DNA from: Janthinobacterium sp. FW305-129
GTDB taxonomy: Bacteria; Pseudomonadota; Gammaproteobacteria; Burkholderiales; Burkholderiaceae_D
Length of the DNA: 52,486 nucleotides
NCBI RefSeq assembly: GCF_020858115.1
Contig: NZ_JACYMM010000020.1
Coordinates: 1 to 52,486 of the forward strand
Direction of reading: 5' to 3'
A program made the position numbers and the translations under genes. The notes under the pieces are model-generated. The model saw only the letters and a program-made list of their open reading frames with translations, did no database searches and was not told the DNA's origin. Every line of letters begins with the position of its first letter. The first letter of the stretch is position 1. Positions 49,073-52,486 of this stretch are shown here, piece after piece.

Positions 49073-49918
49073 TCATCGTTGTTTTTTCATCACACCCGGC
49101 ACGCGCAGTTCCGTGTGTCCGAAATCCATCATTTTCCAGCGGCCGCCCCAGGTCATGCCGACCGATTCGGCCACTTCGCCATACAGCTGATAGCCGCGCA
49201 TGGCCCAGGGATCTTTTTCCGAGATCACCAGCTTGCCGTCGCGCAAAAAGGCGCAATCGGCCGCCAGGCCATACTGATGCCAGCTCTGGAACGCGGCCGC
49301 ATTGGTGACATTGCTGCCCATGCCGGCCAGCATGTTTTGCCGCTCCGGACTGCGGTAGCCTTCCAGGATGGCCATGTCGTAACCATGTTTTTCTTTCATG
49401 ATCTTGAACACCAGCAGCAGCCTTTGCGCATATTCGGCATTGAGCAGCGTCCAGTTGCGGCTGGCCGATACCAGCATCGGCCGCACTTGCTGCACTTCCT
49501 CGGTGGCAAACACCAGCGGCGGCAGGTCTACCGGCGGCACCAGCTGTTCACCTTGCAGCAGGGCCGATACCTGCGTATTCATTTCGCGCGTCGAGACCTC
49601 GTAGCCGCCCAGCATGTTCTTGCTGCCTGCCAGCAAGGCGATCGCCGGCGGCAGGCAGACCACCGCCGCACCGCCCAGGAACAGCAGGTAATGGCGGCGC
49701 ACGAATGCCGCGCCGCCGAGCAGCGTCCTGGCGCCGCCACGGCGCAAGGTGTCCAGGCCCGCGTTCCTGCGCCGGGCCAGCCGATCGAGCCGCGCCGCCA
49801 GGCCTTGTTCGGCCGTCGCCAGCGTCCGCAGTACCAGTTCGCGACCGGATGGAAACAGCGCCAGCCAGCTGATCAGGCATGCGAGTAAAAAATAGAGTGC
49901 CACCGCCAGTAAAAACAC
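49073..49918 (-). CDS. Membrane-anchored M15 (VanY/L,D-endopeptidase-like) peptidase of the T6SS
   Basis: 281 residues from the GTG at 49918, chosen because GGAG lies 5 bp upstream; the GTG at 49924 would overlap that site. Two membrane segments (about 1-20 and 77-98) flank a basic loop. The C-terminal peptidase_M15_4-type domain has ILEGYRSPERQNML, SWHQYGLAADCAF (His214, Asp221) and MMDFGHTEL (His268), matching the zinc ligands of the family. Peptidases of this kind (TagX in Acinetobacter) locally open the cell wall for T6SS assembly. It is the first gene of the leftward operon. Confidence 0.87.
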   Translation of the reverse strand: MFLLAVALYFLLACLISWLALFPSGRELVLRTLATAEQGLAARLDRLARRRNAGLDTLRRGGARTLLGGAAFVRRHYLLFLGGAAVVCLPPAIALLAGSKNMLGGYEVSTREMNTQVSALLQGEQLVPPVDLPPLVFATEEVQQVRPMLVSASRNWTLLNAEYAQRLLLVFKIMKEKHGYDMAILEGYRSPERQNMLAGMGSNVTNAAAFQSWHQYGLAADCAFLRDGKLVISEKDPWAMRGYQLYGEVAESVGMTWGGRWKMMDFGHTELRVPGVMKKQR

Positions 49919-50135
49919 GCCCACTCCGTTCGAAAAAAGGCGCCATGCATGGGCAGCTGAATGCCGCGGTGCCAGCGTTTTCGCTAATATTGCCTCTGAG
50001 TATATCTTACTAACTTGCTAATTACGGGAGCTTTGTTTCAATTGTGCGCCGGGTGCGCACTGTTGATTTCCTAACATGCGTCACGCTTTTTTTTATTGTC
50101 GTAAGGTGTTGTAAATATTGACAGGAGTTAAGATT
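49919..50135. promoter_or_regulatory. Divergent promoter region of the M15/tssM operon and the vgrG3 operon
   Basis: 217 bp between divergent genes. A TATACT-like -10 for the leftward operon can be read on the minus strand at 49999-50004, without a good -35. GTGCGC-CGGGT-GCGCAC (50044-50060) is an inverted repeat that might be an operator. No confident promoter could be chosen for the rightward genes. Confidence 0.4.
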
Positions 50136-50894
50136 TTGCAAAGCAATGACGACAGCCGACGGCCATCGACACGGCCCAGCTTACTGACGCCCGCGCAACA
50201 GGCCGAGGCCGACCGCAGCCGTATCCTGAACCACCTTGAAGGCGGCCGTCGGCCCGCGCCCGTGCCACATGAAGGCAGGCGCATCGGCCGGTGGGCCGTC
50301 TGGGTGGGCATGCTGGCTGGCGCCATGCTGTTGCTGGCCACCGGTGCCTGGCTGGGGCAAGGCGAAACGGCGGCGCAGGCCGAACCGGCATTGTCCAGCA
50401 CGGCGCCAGCGCCGGAAACACCAGCCGCCGCCCCTGTCACCGCCGCGGCCAGCATACGCGAGGAGGAGCAGCAGGCACTGCCGCAGCAGAGCTTGAGCGA
50501 AATGCTGGACGCCGACCTGCCGGCTCCGGTTTCGGCTCCCGTACCCAGCGCCAGGGATGTGCTGAGCAAGGCTCTTGAGAGGCCGCAGAAGAGCGCGCCC
50601 AAGGCGGCGCCGCCAAAAAAACCAACGGCCAAGCCGCTCAAGCCTGCGGCACCGGCCAAGCCCGCCACCACGCCGGAACAGGAAAACGACGTGGCCCTGC
50701 TGGCCGCGCTGGTCTCGCACGCCCAGGCGGCCAAGCCGCCCAAAAAAACGCCGTCCAGCCTGCAAGCCCAGTTGCAGCAATGCAGCAAATTGAAACCGGC
50801 GGCGGCCGATAGCTGCCGTCAGAGAACGTGCGCCGGCCGCGTCGACAAGCCCCTGTGCAAGGCGGCCAAGGCAGCGGCGAAAGGCGCGCGATGA
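50136..50894 (+). CDS. Pro/Ala-rich inner-membrane protein translationally coupled to vgrG3
   Basis: 252 residues from a TTG at 50136, chosen because AGGAG (50123-50127) lies 8 bp upstream; a TTG at 50118 precedes that site. A basic cytoplasmic N-terminus, one membrane segment (about 51-70, WAVWVGMLAGAMLLLATGAW), a long Ala/Pro/Lys-rich periplasmic stretch and a C-terminal Cys-rich element (CSKLK, CRQRTCAGR and a final LC) are visible. The layout recalls TonB-like spacer proteins, but no TonB domain is seen. The stop overlaps the vgrG start (ATGA). Unknown function, possibly specific to the third VgrG. Confidence 0.75.
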   Translation: MQSNDDSRRPSTRPSLLTPAQQAEADRSRILNHLEGGRRPAPVPHEGRRIGRWAVWVGMLAGAMLLLATGAWLGQGETAAQAEPALSSTAPAPETPAAAPVTAAASIREEEQQALPQQSLSEMLDADLPAPVSAPVPSARDVLSKALERPQKSAPKAAPPKKPTAKPLKPAAPAKPATTPEQENDVALLAALVSHAQAAKPPKKTPSSLQAQLQQCSKLKPAAADSCRQRTCAGRVDKPLCKAAKAAAKGAR

Positions 50895-52486
50895 GCACAG
50901 CGCTGCTGGACCAGGTGGGCGCCGCGTTGGGAGCGTTCTCCAGCATCACGCGCTTGTACGAGCTCAAGTTTGAAGACGATAGCGGGCAGAAGACTGCGCC
51001 CCTGCTGGTGGAAGCGTTCGCCTGCGACGAGCAATTGCAGACCCCCGGGGCGCGCGATGTCATCGTGCTGTCGACCAGCGCCCAGCTGGCGCTGGCGCCC
51101 ATGCTGGGCAAGCTGGCCACGCTGCAGGTGAGCCTGTTTGATGGCAGCCGCGCCAGTTTCAGCGGCCATATCAGCGAGGCGGCCATGCTGGGCAGCCTGG
51201 GCGGCCTGGCGCGCTACCGGCTGCGCCTGACACCGTGGTTGTGGCGGCTGGGCCAGGTGCGTAACAGCCGCGTCTGGCAAGACAAGTCCGTGATCGAGAT
51301 CGTCGATTCCGTGTTCCAGGCCTATGCGCCGGCGGCGTTATGGCGCTGGAGCGACGACACGCGCCCGTTCATGGACGGCGCCGCGGCGCGCAGCTATTGC
51401 TGCCAGTACCGCGAATCGGACCTCGATTTCGTCGGCCGCCTGCTGACGGAAGAAGGGCTGGCATGGCGCTTTGAGGAACAGGACGGCGGCCATTGCCTGG
51501 TGCTGTTTGCCGACAGCAGCGCCGACAGCGCCGTGCCGGAAGATAGGTCCAGCGCGGTCGGCGGCGGCATCCGCTTTCATGGCGCGAGGGTTGGCGAGCG
51601 GGGCGACACGCTGCAGGCATTCAGCACGGCGCGTTCGCTGAGCACGGCGCTGGCGACGGTGCTCAGTTATGACTACAAGGCAAAGCAGGCGGTCGCGGCC
51701 AGCGTGCCGACCCGGACGGCGGTGGGCGGCCGGCAGGCGCCACTGCTGGAAAGCTACGATACACCGGGCCAGTATTACTATGCCGACGCTGCCCAGGCCA
51801 GCCGCTACGCGCTGTTGCGCATGCAGGCGATCGAAGCGCGCGTCGAACGCTGCGTTGCGCGTTCGACGGTGCGCACCTTGCGCGCCGGTACGCGTTTTAC
51901 CTTGACGCAAGGACCCTTACAGGCGGCGGGCGGCGATACGCCGTCCTACACCGTGTTGCGCGTCTGCAGCGTGGGTGTCAACAACCTGCCGGCGCCGGCC
52001 CGGCAAGGATTGGCCGAACTGTTCGGCCCGATCCCGGAACTGCTGCAGGAAAGCCTGGGCACGCTGAACCTGGGGCCGCACTACATTGAACATTTCGAGC
52101 AGGTTATCGCCCAGGCGATGGCCAGCGGCTACGCCAACTGCATCGAGATGCTTGCCGCGGCCACGCCGTGGCGCCCGCTACTGGGGGAAAACGGACTGCG
52201 CCAACATCCGAAACCTACCGCCCTGGGCAGCCAGAGCGCCATCGTCGTCGGCGCCGATGGCAATGACGTGGCCAGCGGCGCCGATGAGATTTACTGCGAC
52301 AAGCTGGGCCGGGTGCGCATCCGCTTTCACTGGCAGCAAGAGACTGGCGCAACGTGTTGGGTGCGGGTAGCGCAGCGCGCCGCCGGCGGCGGCATGGGCA
52401 GCCAGTTCCTGCCGCGCATCGGCCAGGAAGTGCTGGTGCAATTCCTGGAAAACGATATCGACCGGCCCGTCATCGTCGGCGCCCTG
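50891..52486 (+). CDS. vgrG: Third VgrG (TssI), 3' truncated by window edge
   Basis: The frame is open from the ATG at 50891 to the window end (532 codons). It starts MSTALLDQVGAALGAFSSIT. The gp27-like domain has RYRLRLTPWLWRLGQVRNSR, VWQDKSVIEIVDSVF, YCCQYRESDLDFVGRLLTEE and GLAWRFEEQDGGHCLVLF; the gp5-like region has DKLGRVRIRFHWQQETGATC and RIGQEVLVQFLENDIDRPVI. The C-terminal part, including any cargo, is outside the window. Its coupling to the preceding membrane protein and the divergent PAAR suggests a separate spike module. Confidence 0.95.
   Translation, partial: MSTALLDQVGAALGAFSSITRLYELKFEDDSGQKTAPLLVEAFACDEQLQTPGARDVIVLSTSAQLALAPMLGKLATLQVSLFDGSRASFSGHISEAAMLGSLGGLARYRLRLTPWLWRLGQVRNSRVWQDKSVIEIVDSVFQAYAPAALWRWSDDTRPFMDGAAARSYCCQYRESDLDFVGRLLTEEGLAWRFEEQDGGHCLVLFADSSADSAVPEDRSSAVGGGIRFHGARVGERGDTLQAFSTARSLSTALATVLSYDYKAKQAVAASVPTRTAVGGRQAPLLESYDTPGQYYYADAAQASRYALLRMQAIEARVERCVARSTVRTLRAGTRFTLTQGPLQAAGGDTPSYTVLRVCSVGVNNLPAPARQGLAELFGPIPELLQESLGTLNLGPHYIEHFEQVIAQAMASGYANCIEMLAAATPWRPLLGENGLRQHPKPTALGSQSAIVVGADGNDVASGADEIYCDKLGRVRIRFHWQQETGATCWVRVAQRAAGGGMGSQFLPRIGQEVLVQFLENDIDRPVIVGAL

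Noticed and set aside
50044..50060. GTGCGC inverted repeat as a defined regulator operator
   Set aside because: A 6-bp stem is expected by chance in GC-rich DNA and no second copy or regulator gene is nearby; noted only as a possibility.

Overview
The window looks like chromosomal DNA from a GC-rich betaproteobacterium, most probably an Oxalobacteraceae member (Janthinobacterium, Duganella or Massilia type). That is an inference from codon usage, GC-rich coding sequence and gene order; no rRNA or other taxonomic marker is present.

Left part (1-12.6 kb). The 3' 10.96 kb of a giant filamentous-haemagglutinin-type exoprotein is cut by the left window edge. It has long internal repeats, a 57-residue tandem repeat, and a C-terminal region with a candidate Ser-Asp-His hydrolase triad. 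Next comes a small membrane protein with a C-terminal prokaryotic-YEATS-like domain, bracketed by two copies of a REP-like sequence. The right copy abuts a broken REP-associated transposase (RAYT) fragment.

Type VI secretion locus (12.6-52.5 kb). A nearly complete T6SS fills the rest. Leftward from a divergent promoter region near 19.2 kb run tssK, tssL, a VgrG with a C-terminal HExxH metallopeptidase-like domain, and an exported candidate immunity protein. Rightward run a TPR lipoprotein, tssB, tssC, hcp, tssE, tssF, tssG, tssH (clpV) and a second vgrG. From about 49.9 kb a leftward operon carries an M15 peptidase, a PAAR protein, a thiolase-like membrane protein, tssM, tagF, an OmpA-family protein and tssA, ending at a terminator at about 40.5 kb. 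Rightward from 50.1 kb are a Pro/Ala-rich membrane protein and a third vgrG cut by the right edge. I found no canonical tssJ, fha, ppkA or pppA.

Effector/immunity region (31.3-40.45 kb). Between the second vgrG and tssA lie a chimeric 82-residue exported peptide, a DUF4123 adaptor, three tandem paralogous lipoproteins, a Tle1-type (DUF2235) lipase, a PAAR protein, a second thiolase-like membrane protein, a frameshifted toxin tail, two Imm11/Imm43-like immunity paralogues on AT-rich DNA, a DUF3304-like lipoprotein and an orphan gene tail. Parts of this stretch look like recently acquired and decaying cargo.

How it works together. The core genes build the baseplate, membrane complex and contractile sheath. 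The VgrG and PAAR proteins form spikes, and the DUF4123 adaptor probably loads the Tle1 lipase onto the second VgrG. The lipoproteins and Imm-like proteins probably protect against self and kin. The most unusual points are the twice-occurring pair of PAAR with a thiolase-like membrane pseudo-enzyme, the VgrG-tail/signal-peptide chimera with its 286-bp-offset duplication, the decayed toxin next to intact immunity genes, and the REP-flanked pYEATS gene.
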